Source of the DNA: Psittacicella melopsittaci
GTDB taxonomy: Bacteria; Pseudomonadota; Gammaproteobacteria; Enterobacterales; Psittacicellaceae
Length of the DNA stretch: 64,000 bases
Assembly (NCBI RefSeq): GCF_003585925.1
Contig: NZ_NRJH01000013.1
Span: forward strand, 1-64,000
Direction: 5' to 3'
Part shown: in pieces, positions 50,010-60,181 of the stretch
How the letters are laid out: every line of letters starts with the position of its first letter
Position numbering within the stretch: position 1 is the stretch's first letter
Notes under the pieces: model-generated
The model's database searches: none
What the model was told of the DNA's origin: nothing
Seen by the model: the letters and a program-made list of their open reading frames with translations, nothing else
Translations under genes and position numbers: made by a program

Positions 50010-50930
50010 ATGAATAATCCTTTTGTAAATAAATGTGTATATTTTAGCTTTATTACTTACTTATAAACCAAATAATTTAGCTAATATGATTAATGATTGA
50101 AAAATGTGTAAGGTATAGGTCCTACTTAAGTAGGTAAAAAAATAAAAAACGTTGCCTCAGCTCCCAATTTCTTGGTATTAGAGTCAACTACAATAATTTG
50201 GCTAATTATTTTATTTTTTTAATTATTTTTAATTATGTTTTTATTTTACTCGAAAAAAACTCTTTTGTCATTCTCTTTGCCATTATTTTTTTATTAAATT
50301 TTAAATTTTTTCCCTAACTCACTGTTTTTCCGTGTAAATTTTTCTTAAGAAAAAATGATCACATGCGATCATTTTTGGGCTATAAAGCTATCTTTGCTCC
50401 CTTAAAGTGAGTTTATTCTTTTTCTGACCTAAAAATAATGATCAAAAACAATCGTTATTGCTTGCACATTTTTTACTTAGCTTTTACCCCTGATTTAGGT
50501 TAAAAATTAATAATTTATTAAATTTATAGTGCAAATACCTCTTAGTTTTTCTTAATAAAATGATCGCCTGAACAAAAGCGATCATTTTTATTTTTGATTA
50601 TAGTTAACTATAATAAAATAGCACTTTTATTAAACAAAATTTAATCAAACCGCGCTATTTAACTTTTCTCTTAGTAAGAACTATAATTATTGCTCTCAAG
50701 TTGGCTTTTTTAGCTCGATCTATTTATGTTCAAGAAAATAACCTTATATTTTATAAGGTTTTAGAGACAAAAAATAACCCTTTGCAAATTGCAAAAGGCT
50801 ATTTTTTTTATGGTTAATTATTAGTAATGCTAAATTCTTATGGTTGGTTAATTATTTAAATTAAATTCCCTTAACTAAGATAAAGTGGTTAAGGAGTTAA
50901 CTATTTAGTTAACTACTTATAAGAATATAA
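50010..50930. other. 921-bp AT-rich spacer between glnA and polA
   Basis: No gene seen. It contains three hairpins built on ATGATC (50351-50376, 50434-50459, 50558-50589), an AACCTTATA-type hairpin (50740-50760), the polA terminator (50769-50808), and one copy of GGTTGGTTAATTATTT (50842-50857). One or more small RNAs are possible. Confidence 0.6.
50769..50808. terminator. probable polA terminator (two-way)
   Basis: A near-perfect stem of about 19 bp, flanked by A and T runs, about 125 bp beyond the polA stop. Confidence 0.65.
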
Positions 50931-53900
50931 CTATTTACTCCAATGCTCGCCCACTGTAGCTTCTACTTTTAATTTAACCCCAGGCAGGCTTACCGAAGTT
51001 TCCATTACCTGTTTAATTTGAGCTAAGTATTTATCTACAAGAGCTTCTGGTATCGAAAATACTAATTCATCGTGAATTTGTAAATGCGAAATTACCTCTG
51101 GCATACAAGTCATTATCTCTTTTTGTAATTCGATCATAGCCAGCTTAATAATTTCGGCAGCCGAACCTTGAATTGGATAGTTAGTGGCATTACGTTTTTC
51201 CGCTTCAGCTACTGCTCTTACCGAAGAGTCAATTAAAGGAAGCGGAATTACACGTCCTTCTAGCGTTTCAATAAATTTTCTTGCCGTAGCCTTGTCGATA
51301 GTTTGATTAATAAAGTCTTTAATGCGTGGATAACTTGCAAAGTACTCATTAATATAACTAGAAGCTTCTTGACGGCTAATCCCTAACTCGGTAGATAAAC
51401 TGAACGCAGTTTTACCATAGTTAAGCCCGAAGTTAATTGCTTTAGCAATTTGACGTTGGGCACGGGTTACTTGCTCAAGAGGCACATTAAAGATTTTACT
51501 TGCCGTACGAGCGTGAATATCTTCATCTTGGTTAAAGCCGGCAAGCATATGCTCATCTTGGGATAGAGATGCCGAAACCCTTAACTCAATTTGGCTATAG
51601 TCCAGACTTACCATTTTGTAACCTGGAGGAGCAATAAAACTCGCACGAATGCGTTGGGCTATACCAGCGGTTGCAGGAACGTTTTGCAGGTTTGGTTCTT
51701 GCGAAGATAAACGTCCAGTTACAGTTTGCGTTTGTAAGAAGGTTGTATGGATCTTACGCTCTGGATTTGCTAAAGCCAGCTCAATTAAAGGAGCAACGTG
51801 ACTACCAAGGATAGTAGTTAAAGATCTATAGCTTAATAAAGGTTCTATAATTTCATGCTCGAGTTGTACTAAAGTTTCAGCAGCTGTCGAGCCCTTGCCT
51901 GTTGGATCTTCAAGCAAGAGTTGGTTATAGAGAATATCGGCCGTTTGTTTCGGGCTATTAATATTGAACTTAGTTCCTGCCAGAGCATATACTTGCTCTT
52001 CAAGGGCACTAATTTGCTCTTCTAAGTCTGCTTTAATTGCCTCTAGGTTTGCTAGATCCACTAAAATACCATTAACTTCCATGGTGTAAAGATACTTCCA
52101 CAGAGGTTGTTCCATTTTAGTATAAAGTTGACTAGCTATAGTTTGGTGGCAGAGGCGATAGAACAATGGCATAAAAATTGTACTATCTTGGCAAGTACTT
52201 AAAACTGCAGGTAAGTCCACACGCGTTTTTAAATACTTAATCGGGGCAAACTCTAAAGCACAATATACTGAAGCTAAGTTAGCTAAAGAATTGTCTTTAA
52301 TTGCCGAGTTACGCGTATAACCAACTAAACGTAAGTCATGGACATTAGTGCCCACGGCATTAACTTGAGCAATAGTTAGGTCAAACTCATGAGCTAAGTC
52401 TTTTAAGTTGGCTGTAAGCACAGGAATAGTAGTTTGACTTAATAAAGGAACAAACACTTGTTGCCCAAATGCCTGACAAAAAGCTTGATAAGTTGGAGTG
52501 ATAAACTCATCGTTTTTTACCTTATCAATAAAGCGCGAGTCGCCCGCAAATTGCAGACTAAAAAGTTGACGCTCAGAGTAAATACTGCGTCCACTTTTAC
52601 TCGATACTTTTTCTAACTTGCCACCTTCAACGAGAATATTTAGCACTACAGGCGTATTATGTAAAGGATTTTTCTCTAACATAATACTTACTTGCTGAGC
52701 TTGTGCTAAAGCTTGCCCTAACGCACTAGTTGCCAGTTGTTGTCTAAAATCAGCAACCTGATCATCTTGACTATATGGCTCGACGTGAAGTTCGAGGTTA
52801 TGATAAACTACGCCCTCTTTAAAGTCACTAAAGTCACCTGTAAAAGGTTGAGTATTAGCAAATAATGCCTTATCTTCGGCTGTAGGCTTGTAATCACTTT
52901 TACTTGCTTTAGTAGCTCCTTTACTTGCCCCTGCGCCTTTACGACTCGAAGCAGCCACTAGTGGCGTACCGTCTGGGTACTTACCTGTAGTAAGAATTTG
53001 CTCAGCTAATTCTGGCGTTAGTTCTTTTACTTCAAACTTCGAAAGACTTGTTCGTGATTTAGCTTCTTTTAAAGTATGAGTTTTTAAATAGGCATCTACT
53101 TCAGGAGCTAAACTCTCTTCAGTGCAAGCTAAACAAGTTAAACGACCTTCAATAAAAGAGTTACGAATTCTAAATAACTCATACTCTTCAAGTAAATCTA
53201 ACACGCGGGTTACATCTGGTTTTTGCATTACCAGATTTTCAAGGGAAATATCCCCAACTGGAGCTTGTGTATTAATAGTTGCGAGCTTATATGAAAGAAA
53301 AGCTTCTTCACGACTGGCAAGCATTTTCTTTTTCAGGGTTTCAGGTTTTAAGTTCCCTACTTGGGTTGTAAATCTATCTTCATCAATAGCTTGATAGATT
53401 TGCTCGAGTCCGCCATAAGTATTAATTAACCCTGCTGCCGTTTTTTCTCCTACCCCTTTGATGCCAGGAATATTGTCGATTTTATCCCCACAAATAGCAA
53501 GAAAATCTATAGTATTGGCAATAGGCACCCCAAATTTACGATCCCCGTTTTTAAAATCATACAGAGAGTCATTTTGCGTATCGGCAAGAGAAATATTCTC
53601 GTCAATTAATTGAACAAAGTCTTTATCTTTAGACTCAATTAAAACTTCAACGCCACGCTCACTATGATACTTGGCAATTGTTCCTATAACATCATCTGCC
53701 TCATAGCCAGGAACTATGAGCACAGGAAAGCCCAGAGCCTTAATCAGCTCGGGAATACGTTCTATTTGCCAAAGTAATTGCGGATCTGGCTTGCTCCTGT
53801 TTTGTTTATACTCACTATAAATTTCATTACGGAACGAGCCCCCTTTAGGATCAAAAACCACCACTATATTAGTCGGATCCACTTTACCTATATAAGAGTT

Positions 53901-54032
53901 TAGGGAGGTAATAGTTCCCGATAAGGCTGCCGTATCGTGATAACTTGAGTTTAAAAAGTAACTCAAAGAGGCGTGATAGTTACGGAAAATTAATGCCGTA
54001 CCATCCACTATATAAAGAAACTTGTCTTGCAT
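50931..54032 (-). CDS. polA: DNA polymerase I with a decayed proofreading domain
   Basis: PolA fills gaps and removes primers. The 1033-residue protein (928 in E. coli) has an intact 5'-nuclease (about 1-300): YIVDGTALIFRNYHA, VVFDPKGGSFRNE, PGYEADDVIGT, SKDKDFVQL, GDKIDNIPGIKGVG. The polymerase domain is complete: TVTGRLSSQEPNLQNVP, motif A SLDYSQIELR, motif B RQIAKAINFGLNYG and motif C QIHDEL. In the middle, a Lys/Ser/Gly/Ala linker precedes a domain in the 3'-exonuclease position. The DTET motif is absent, NLKYD reads NLKDL, and the third acidic site is unclear, so proofreading is probably lost, as in several other bacterial PolA proteins. Monocistronic, divergent from the GT25-like genes. 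Confidence 0.95.
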   Translation of the reverse strand: MQDKFLYIVDGTALIFRNYHASLSYFLNSSYHDTAALSGTITSLNSYIGKVDPTNIVVVFDPKGGSFRNEIYSEYKQNRSKPDPQLLWQIERIPELIKALGFPVLIVPGYEADDVIGTIAKYHSERGVEVLIESKDKDFVQLIDENISLADTQNDSLYDFKNGDRKFGVPIANTIDFLAICGDKIDNIPGIKGVGEKTAAGLINTYGGLEQIYQAIDEDRFTTQVGNLKPETLKKKMLASREEAFLSYKLATINTQAPVGDISLENLVMQKPDVTRVLDLLEEYELFRIRNSFIEGRLTCLACTEESLAPEVDAYLKTHTLKEAKSRTSLSKFEVKELTPELAEQILTTGKYPDGTPLVAASSRKGAGASKGATKASKSDYKPTAEDKALFANTQPFTGDFSDFKEGVVYHNLELHVEPYSQDDQVADFRQQLATSALGQALAQAQQVSIMLEKNPLHNTPVVLNILVEGGKLEKVSSKSGRSIYSERQLFSLQFAGDSRFIDKVKNDEFITPTYQAFCQAFGQQVFVPLLSQTTIPVLTANLKDLAHEFDLTIAQVNAVGTNVHDLRLVGYTRNSAIKDNSLANLASVYCALEFAPIKYLKTRVDLPAVLSTCQDSTIFMPLFYRLCHQTIASQLYTKMEQPLWKYLYTMEVNGILVDLANLEAIKADLEEQISALEEQVYALAGTKFNINSPKQTADILYNQLLLEDPTGKGSTAAETLVQLEHEIIEPLLSYRSLTTILGSHVAPLIELALANPERKIHTTFLQTQTVTGRLSSQEPNLQNVPATAGIAQRIRASFIAPPGYKMVSLDYSQIELRVSASLSQDEHMLAGFNQDEDIHARTASKIFNVPLEQVTRAQRQIAKAINFGLNYGKTAFSLSTELGISRQEASSYINEYFASYPRIKDFINQTIDKATARKFIETLEGRVIPLPLIDSSVRAVAEAEKRNATNYPIQGSAAEIIKLAMIELQKEIMTCMPEVISHLQIHDELVFSIPEALVDKYLAQIKQVMETSVSLPGVKLKVEATVGEHWSK

Positions 54033-54198
54033 AATAAATTCAATCTTAGGTTGTTACCCTACAAATTTTAACATACTACCCCAGTAAACTTTGAGACAAT
54101 TTATTTGTCTAAGTGGTACCTAATGCTTTTTTTCCTATTTTCTTTGCCTTTGTAGTAAAATATAGGAGTAAAAAACCCTACTCACCTAGATAACAGCT

Positions 54199-56352
54199 AT
54201 GCATAAATTTTTGCAAACTCCGCTTACCCAAAAGCTCCCTAAATTTGTTTTAGGTGATGCTCCTTTATTTAATTTTCAACCATATAATGAAGCCTTTACC
54301 ACTTTTGCTCGGGTTGATTTAGAGCTCCTCGAACAAGACTGGTACTTTTTCAATCTTCTTGCCCAACTTGGTTATTTAGCTCCAGCTGAGCAACTTGCCC
54401 CTGGAACTAAATTAAACGCCGAGCAAGAACTTTGTCTTCAATATTGGCAACAAATGGCACAGCACTTACAAGAGCAAGTGCAAGCTGACTATAAAGTAGC
54501 ACAAGTGCCGAACCTACTTAATCTTTTAACCCCAGCAACTTATGTTGAGCAAGCAACTCTTACCCCTGCTTTACTGCCTGAAAAAATTAGCCCTCGTGCT
54601 TACCTTTTTCTTGCTCTGAGTCTACCTTATCTAGGAGAAAAACTCAGCCCAAGTCAAGTAGAGCAGGCACTAAGTATGCGTTGTCTTTTTAATCATCTTC
54701 TTTGCCAGGTATATCAAGGCAGCCAAGATAGCGACGTCTTACTAAATGAGTATCAAGATACTAATCAATGGGTGCTCGTAGTTAGTGATCAAGCTAAATT
54801 AACGCCAGATTGGCAAGCACGCCTCGAAGGCATTTTAACTGCCTTACAAGGTCGTAGCCAAGTTCTGGCTAACCCGCAATTGCTCGAAGCTGCTAAAGCT
54901 CTAGAAAAGCAAGATAGAAGCGATCTAGCTAACTTTTGGCGAGCACAAAACTACTACCGCCAGCAGTACTTGATTGCCGTAGAAGACTATGCGCAAAGTC
55001 TCGAGCAAAACTATGCTACTGCCGACCGCCTCATGCGTACTGCGGTAATTGCTTTAGATAACCAGTTTGAGTTAGAGGCAGAATTTGAGGCTTCTACAGG
55101 TCTTGGCTTTATTGCCAGCCAAAGTTGGAGTCAAAATCTCCCTAACTTTAATAAACCGCAAGCGCAAAGTCTGCACTTTTTACATAGTCTTAATGGAGCA
55201 AGCCAAGGGGCTTACTTACTTAACCTTGCAGCTCTGGCTAACTTAAAAGTGCAAGCTTTAGCTCCAGCTGAGCAAGCTTTTGGTATCTATGCGCAAATTG
55301 AGCAACAAGAGCTAGGTAAACTCAAAAGCAAATTAAAAAACTACCGCATTACTTATCCGCAGGCAAGTGTTAGTCTCGATCCATTTGGGGCTTGGTTTGT
55401 GGCTCAAGAACAAAGAGCGGTATTAGCTCAAGCCCAACCTAGTTTAGCTCAAGTACCAAGCACGGCTGAGCAAAAACTGGCAGTAGCCCAATACCAACGT
55501 ACGCTCCCAGGTTATAACTACTCAGGGAACTACCTCGGACAAGGTTATGATTATCTTGCTACTTGCAAACATCTAGTTCTCAGCTATATGCCAGCGAGCC
55601 AAAGTCAATTTGATCTGTTCAACCAACTTGGAAGAGCAGATCTACAAGGCTTTATCTCAACTAGCCCAGAACTAGCTTTAGGTAATTTTTATAAACAACC
55701 TCATACTTTAAATTTTGTTCCTGTACCTCTGCAAGCAAAATTTAGTCAAGACGAGCAGGTTTTAGCAGGTAACTTTTTTACCCCGCAAACTTTAATTGCT
55801 CTTTTTGCTCAGTTAAGCAAGCAAAATGATATTCTTGCCCACGACTATATTCTAGTTTGCCAAACTACAAGTCGCTTTGCTACTAACTGGTATGGGCAAC
55901 TGAACCAACAGCTAGCACTAATTTTTGCTCAAGAGCTTCCTCCAGTAATAGCTCTAGGCGGTCAAGATCTGGGGCAAACAGTAAAACCAGAACAACTCTC
56001 TGCCTTTTTAGTGCAAAAGCAAGCTCTTGCTAGCTTAATTGAACGTTTAGAGGCAAGTCAGGATCTCGAAGTTTATTGTCTTGAGCAAGAACTAGTAACG
56101 CGAGCATCGGGACAAAGCTCAAGCTCTACTCAGGCTAAAGTAGTTAATCTCGGACAAGATGCACAACTGGCAACGCGACCTATAACCCTTAATGCAAAAC
56201 AGTTTAAACTCTTGGCGCAGAGTTTAGATCTAACTCCAAAAGAGTTACGCAAATACATTCTCAGCGAAAGCAAGAAAGGTGCAAAAACAACTTATACTTT
56301 TGCTTTCACGCAACTTATAGAACAACATTATGGCAAATCTTCCTCTGTTTGA
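54199..56352 (+). CDS. 717-residue GT25-like protein with two decayed modules
   Basis: This first gene of a three-gene array has no intact catalytic motif. Two segments align by eye with the GT25 active-site block of its neighbours: QWVLVVSDQAKLTPDWQARL (about 188-207) and YILVCQTTSRFATNWYGQL (about 550-568). In both, the Glu-Asp-Asp that binds metal and sugar nucleotide is replaced (SDQ at 196, QTT at 555). The rest is Gln/Leu/Ala-rich with patches such as YNYSGNYLGQGYDYL that recur in the third gene (VSLGYDYVGQMPKFV). No signal peptide or membrane helix. The stop overlaps the next start by 23 bp, so the two are translationally coupled. It may be a scaffold or a dead paralogue; function is unproven. 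Confidence 0.85.
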   Translation: MHKFLQTPLTQKLPKFVLGDAPLFNFQPYNEAFTTFARVDLELLEQDWYFFNLLAQLGYLAPAEQLAPGTKLNAEQELCLQYWQQMAQHLQEQVQADYKVAQVPNLLNLLTPATYVEQATLTPALLPEKISPRAYLFLALSLPYLGEKLSPSQVEQALSMRCLFNHLLCQVYQGSQDSDVLLNEYQDTNQWVLVVSDQAKLTPDWQARLEGILTALQGRSQVLANPQLLEAAKALEKQDRSDLANFWRAQNYYRQQYLIAVEDYAQSLEQNYATADRLMRTAVIALDNQFELEAEFEASTGLGFIASQSWSQNLPNFNKPQAQSLHFLHSLNGASQGAYLLNLAALANLKVQALAPAEQAFGIYAQIEQQELGKLKSKLKNYRITYPQASVSLDPFGAWFVAQEQRAVLAQAQPSLAQVPSTAEQKLAVAQYQRTLPGYNYSGNYLGQGYDYLATCKHLVLSYMPASQSQFDLFNQLGRADLQGFISTSPELALGNFYKQPHTLNFVPVPLQAKFSQDEQVLAGNFFTPQTLIALFAQLSKQNDILAHDYILVCQTTSRFATNWYGQLNQQLALIFAQELPPVIALGGQDLGQTVKPEQLSAFLVQKQALASLIERLEASQDLEVYCLEQELVTRASGQSSSSTQAKVVNLGQDAQLATRPITLNAKQFKLLAQSLDLTPKELRKYILSESKKGAKTTYTFAFTQLIEQHYGKSSSV

Positions 56353-59300
56353 TTCTCTTCCAAAGTTTGTTCTGGTAAAACCAACTGGAACTAAAACTCG
56401 AGAGTCATTTTTCCGTCAACCTTTTGCAAACCTCTTTACGCCAGTTCCTGCTTGGGATATGACTCAATATCTCGAGGAGCTTGGGCTAATTACGCCTGAA
56501 ATGGCAAAAGAATATGGGCATGAGGTAAAATTCGATCTCACCGATAGCTTTTTATACAATCCTGCTTGTATGCATGTGCCTTTTATGGAGGCCTTAAAAC
56601 CATATTTTGATATCCGTGACTTACCTAATACTTACGACCGTAATGTTCCGCGTCGCTTTTTAAGCATGGATGATGTTAACGAAAGCGTAAGTCTGGTTAA
56701 CCTCCTGGCTCATATTAGTATGGATAAAAGCATCCCGGATGATCAGTGGATCCTAATTGCCGAAGATCAAGCTATTCTAAATCCAGAATGGCCACAAAGA
56801 ATTGAAGCAATTCTTCGTCAATTAGTTCCAGTTAATCGTAGCCTGCAAGCTATTGTGGGACAATCGCGAGAGTATTTGCCAGAAAGTGATGTTGGGCGAT
56901 TAAAAGCAATAATTCTTTCGGCTGAGGGAAATAAAACTTTTAAAACTCTGAGCAAAGAAGATAAAGATGCCTTACGCATTTACCCGCACCAAAACCTTAC
57001 TTGTGATTATGCTCAGTTTTGTCAGGGCGTAGCTTCGCCTCTAGGCGGACAAGAGCTCGAAATTTCTAATGTATTTAACTATCACCGTTCGAGCTTTTTC
57101 CTCATTAATAAACTGGCTCTAATTCCTAAACTCAAACGTTGGGTTAAGGAAAAGATTGAGCAGGTTAACTACGGGAAAATCCATAATATTGTCCAAGGCG
57201 AAAATGGTCTATTTACTTGCTACCAAAAAAATATTGCTGCTCCTGAAGTAATAGATCTTAAACTCAAAGACGAGTATAGCCAAAGAGAAAATTATCCTGA
57301 CTATATTCTTGCGGGCGTAGACGCAGCAGGAAAAGAGTATACTAAGTTAATTCCTTTAGCTCAACCAGTAGCCTTTTATAAAGATACTATTCAATGCTTA
57401 ATGCACTTTACGCCTAATTCGATTGCTTATGCTAATCCTCTGCTAGCTATTCATACTTTTGCCAATAACAACCACTTGCTCAAAGATCAAGACTATGTTG
57501 ATATTGCCAAAGAACAAAGTAAGGCTGTAGTTTTTAATGCTAGCTTAAATCGCTTTGCTCCTTATGGCTATGACTTTATTCAGCCTTTACGCAAATACGT
57601 TTTCCAGGGCAAGCATCACTTAAATCTATTTCCGAGCTTTTTTGCTCAGCGTAATACCCAAGACTTTACTCCAGTATTGGCACCAAACCTCGAACAATGG
57701 AGTCTGGAACAAGTAGATAAGGCATATTATTTCCCAACCAAATTTGCCCGTGGGACTAACCACATGCCGAATCTAAGCCAAGTAGAGCAAACTCTTTTAC
57801 AACGTCGCTTTTTCTTGGATCTGCTTGCTGATGATACTATTCCTGATGATCAATGGATAGTAGTAGCCAAAGACCAAACAGTATTTCGTCCAGATTGGTA
57901 TCCACGCTTAAACTTTTTCTTACGTTGGTCAACCATTCGTTATCCTGAAGCAAAAATTCTGGTAGCAGGCTATGAAAGCCCTGAGGCTGGCTTTAGCTTT
58001 ATGAGCGAGCAAGATCCAGAAAAACTGCGAGAAATCTTTGCTCAGGCAGGTATTTTTACGCCTGATCGTTCTTGGAGTTGTAAACTAACTCATGATTTTG
58101 AAGCCCTAGTAGCAAATTCATTCCGCTATATTACTTACTCGTTCATTTTATTCCGTAAAAGTATTATTAAGGAAAAATTTGCTCCAAGTATTTTCCAAGA
58201 GCCAAGCACTTATTACCAAGATCGCTTTGCCGATTTAATTCGCTTTAATGCCACTAATGTAATTTGCCTCAACCCAGGACTAGCAGTATATCGTCCTCTC
58301 GAGCAAATTCACCAGCAACCTAAGCTCAGCTCAGGGCAAGAGTTAGAAGCTCTAATTGATACGAGCGAAATGGAGCAAGATCCACAGGCTCAAGCCCAAG
58401 AGCTTTATCGTCAGGCTGTAACTGCCCCAGATGCTCAAGTTAACCCAGAAAACTATGATAATCTCGATGATCTGGTTAACCCAATTGAAAATATCAATAC
58501 CATTCAAGCTAAAGAACAACTTGATCTTAGCCCCTATGGTGCTGAGCAAAGAGCAAAAATTGCCCAAGAGCAACCGTTATTTTTTGGTAAGCAAAAACCA
58601 TTGAGTGAGTATTTTGCTCAACTTGAACCAGAACAGTTTGCTTATTGTTGCAAATCGAGCCCGAAACTCGATCCGCAATCTAGCTATCGCAAAGCAGGCT
58701 TTTTACCGGATTTAGTTGCCAAGGTAAAAAAATATGTGATTAACCTGCCAAGCTCGCATGACCGCTTACAAGCCTTTATGCGCCAAAATAATGTTGAAGA
58801 CTTTATTGTCCATGAAGCAGTTTGGGGTAAAGACTTAAGCGAGGCAGATAAAGCTCAACTGTTCGATCAAGAGAAGTACGACAAACGTTATAACCGTACT
58901 ATGCATGCGGGCGAATATGGTTGTTCGCTAAGTCATACGCAAATATTACGTCATGCTTTATATGATCCAGAATTGCAACTTGATGACTGGCTCTTAATTA
59001 TTGAAGATGATACGCGTCTTAATCCTGACTGGTACCAAATGCTCAATAAAGTACTCCACTTTGTTGAAAACAACCTCAGCGAGCGTGTAGAAATTATTAA
59101 TGGAGCACAAAACCAAATTCCAAACTTTGATTTTATTGCTCCAAAACGCTTTACTAAGTACCATAGTATTTATTCGCAAATTAATAACTATTATGAACTT
59201 GAGCCAGAGTTAGGTATTACTTTAATTAACCGTGATTTCCCTGCAGGGGCTGGTTTTTACCTCATACGTAAAAGCTTGTTAGTAAAAAATGCTCAACGCA

Positions 59301-60175
59301 TTTGTGGCAAAATTGATTGGGTTGCCGATGACCTTGCTCAAATGTATACTTTCCGTCCTGAAGTCTTTGCCTATGTTAATCCACAGTTAGGCTTTGATGA
59401 TCCGAATTTAGTGTCAATTCTCGACGGAGAAAGGGTAGCAAGTATTGCCGCTGAAAAAATGAAGCGCCGAGCAATACCTATTACTAAACCGCACCCTTAT
59501 GTAAATCAAGAGCGTTTATATGTTATTCAAAAATCACTGAGCCTGAGCCAAATTAATAAAAAATTCCCTGGCTTCCAGGTTATTAAGCAAGTTGATTACA
59601 GTAAAATGGCACGTGCCGAACAAGAAAAACTCTTTGACTTTGCTAAATTCAAAGAGCAATATGGTCGCGATATTACCCCAGAGGAGTTAAATCTCACTCT
59701 TGCCCATCAGCAAGCTTGGGAAAAAATTCGTGATCTAGAAGCTTCGGATTTTACTTTCCACTTTATTGTTGAAGATGATCAAACTCTAGCTCCTAACTTT
59801 TTACATCAAGTTAACTGCTTATGTGAATACCTAGATACGCGTTTAGATCTCGACACCCTACTCATTCAAACAAGCAATAGCCGTCAAGCCCAAGACTTTA
59901 ACAAGTTAGACTTTGCGGCTTATGAAGAGGCTCGCATCTTCACTGATGAGCAAAACCTCTTTGCCGTTAACCCTGAGCAAGATGTGTGTCGTGTCCATCG
60001 TAAAGTAGGCAATGGTTCAGGATCTTATATCATGCTAAAATTTGTTCCTTCGCATATGCATCTTTTCTTATCGCAAGGACGTCGTTTCTTCCTTGCCGAA
60101 GACTATGTTTTAGGCATGCATTTTAGTAAAAAATCTCTGGCTTTTGCTCAACCTCAAGTGTCTATTAAACCCTAA
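56330..60175 (+). CDS. 1281-residue multi-module GT25 glycosyltransferase
   Basis: Four GT25-like modules stand in a row. Module 1 has DDQWILIAEDQAILNPEW (EDQ at 145), module 2 DDQWIVVAKDQTVFRPDW (KDQ at 514), module 3 DDWLLIIEDDTRLNPDW (EDD at 892) and module 4 FHFIVEDDQTLAPNF (EDD at 1148). Module 3 is a full family-25 domain: YVINLPSSHDRLQAFM, HAGEYGCSLSHTQILRHAL, the EDD block and WVADDLAQMY. Module 4 begins LYVIQKSLSLSQINKKF. These enzymes transfer hexoses to lipooligosaccharide in Haemophilus, Neisseria and Pasteurella; single-domain members are about 250-300 residues. Two live and two decayed modules in one chain are unusual. No signal peptide is seen, so it should act in the cytoplasm. 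It starts inside the previous gene. Confidence 0.9.
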   Translation: MANLPLFDSLPKFVLVKPTGTKTRESFFRQPFANLFTPVPAWDMTQYLEELGLITPEMAKEYGHEVKFDLTDSFLYNPACMHVPFMEALKPYFDIRDLPNTYDRNVPRRFLSMDDVNESVSLVNLLAHISMDKSIPDDQWILIAEDQAILNPEWPQRIEAILRQLVPVNRSLQAIVGQSREYLPESDVGRLKAIILSAEGNKTFKTLSKEDKDALRIYPHQNLTCDYAQFCQGVASPLGGQELEISNVFNYHRSSFFLINKLALIPKLKRWVKEKIEQVNYGKIHNIVQGENGLFTCYQKNIAAPEVIDLKLKDEYSQRENYPDYILAGVDAAGKEYTKLIPLAQPVAFYKDTIQCLMHFTPNSIAYANPLLAIHTFANNNHLLKDQDYVDIAKEQSKAVVFNASLNRFAPYGYDFIQPLRKYVFQGKHHLNLFPSFFAQRNTQDFTPVLAPNLEQWSLEQVDKAYYFPTKFARGTNHMPNLSQVEQTLLQRRFFLDLLADDTIPDDQWIVVAKDQTVFRPDWYPRLNFFLRWSTIRYPEAKILVAGYESPEAGFSFMSEQDPEKLREIFAQAGIFTPDRSWSCKLTHDFEALVANSFRYITYSFILFRKSIIKEKFAPSIFQEPSTYYQDRFADLIRFNATNVICLNPGLAVYRPLEQIHQQPKLSSGQELEALIDTSEMEQDPQAQAQELYRQAVTAPDAQVNPENYDNLDDLVNPIENINTIQAKEQLDLSPYGAEQRAKIAQEQPLFFGKQKPLSEYFAQLEPEQFAYCCKSSPKLDPQSSYRKAGFLPDLVAKVKKYVINLPSSHDRLQAFMRQNNVEDFIVHEAVWGKDLSEADKAQLFDQEKYDKRYNRTMHAGEYGCSLSHTQILRHALYDPELQLDDWLLIIEDDTRLNPDWYQMLNKVLHFVENNLSERVEIINGAQNQIPNFDFIAPKRFTKYHSIYSQINNYYELEPELGITLINRDFPAGAGFYLIRKSLLVKNAQRICGKIDWVADDLAQMYTFRPEVFAYVNPQLGFDDPNLVSILDGERVASIAAEKMKRRAIPITKPHPYVNQERLYVIQKSLSLSQINKKFPGFQVIKQVDYSKMARAEQEKLFDFAKFKEQYGRDITPEELNLTLAHQQAWEKIRDLEASDFTFHFIVEDDQTLAPNFLHQVNCLCEYLDTRLDLDTLLIQTSNSRQAQDFNKLDFAAYEEARIFTDEQNLFAVNPEQDVCRVHRKVGNGSGSYIMLKFVPSHMHLFLSQGRRFFLAEDYVLGMHFSKKSLAFAQPQVSIKP

Positions 60176-60181
60176 AAATAT

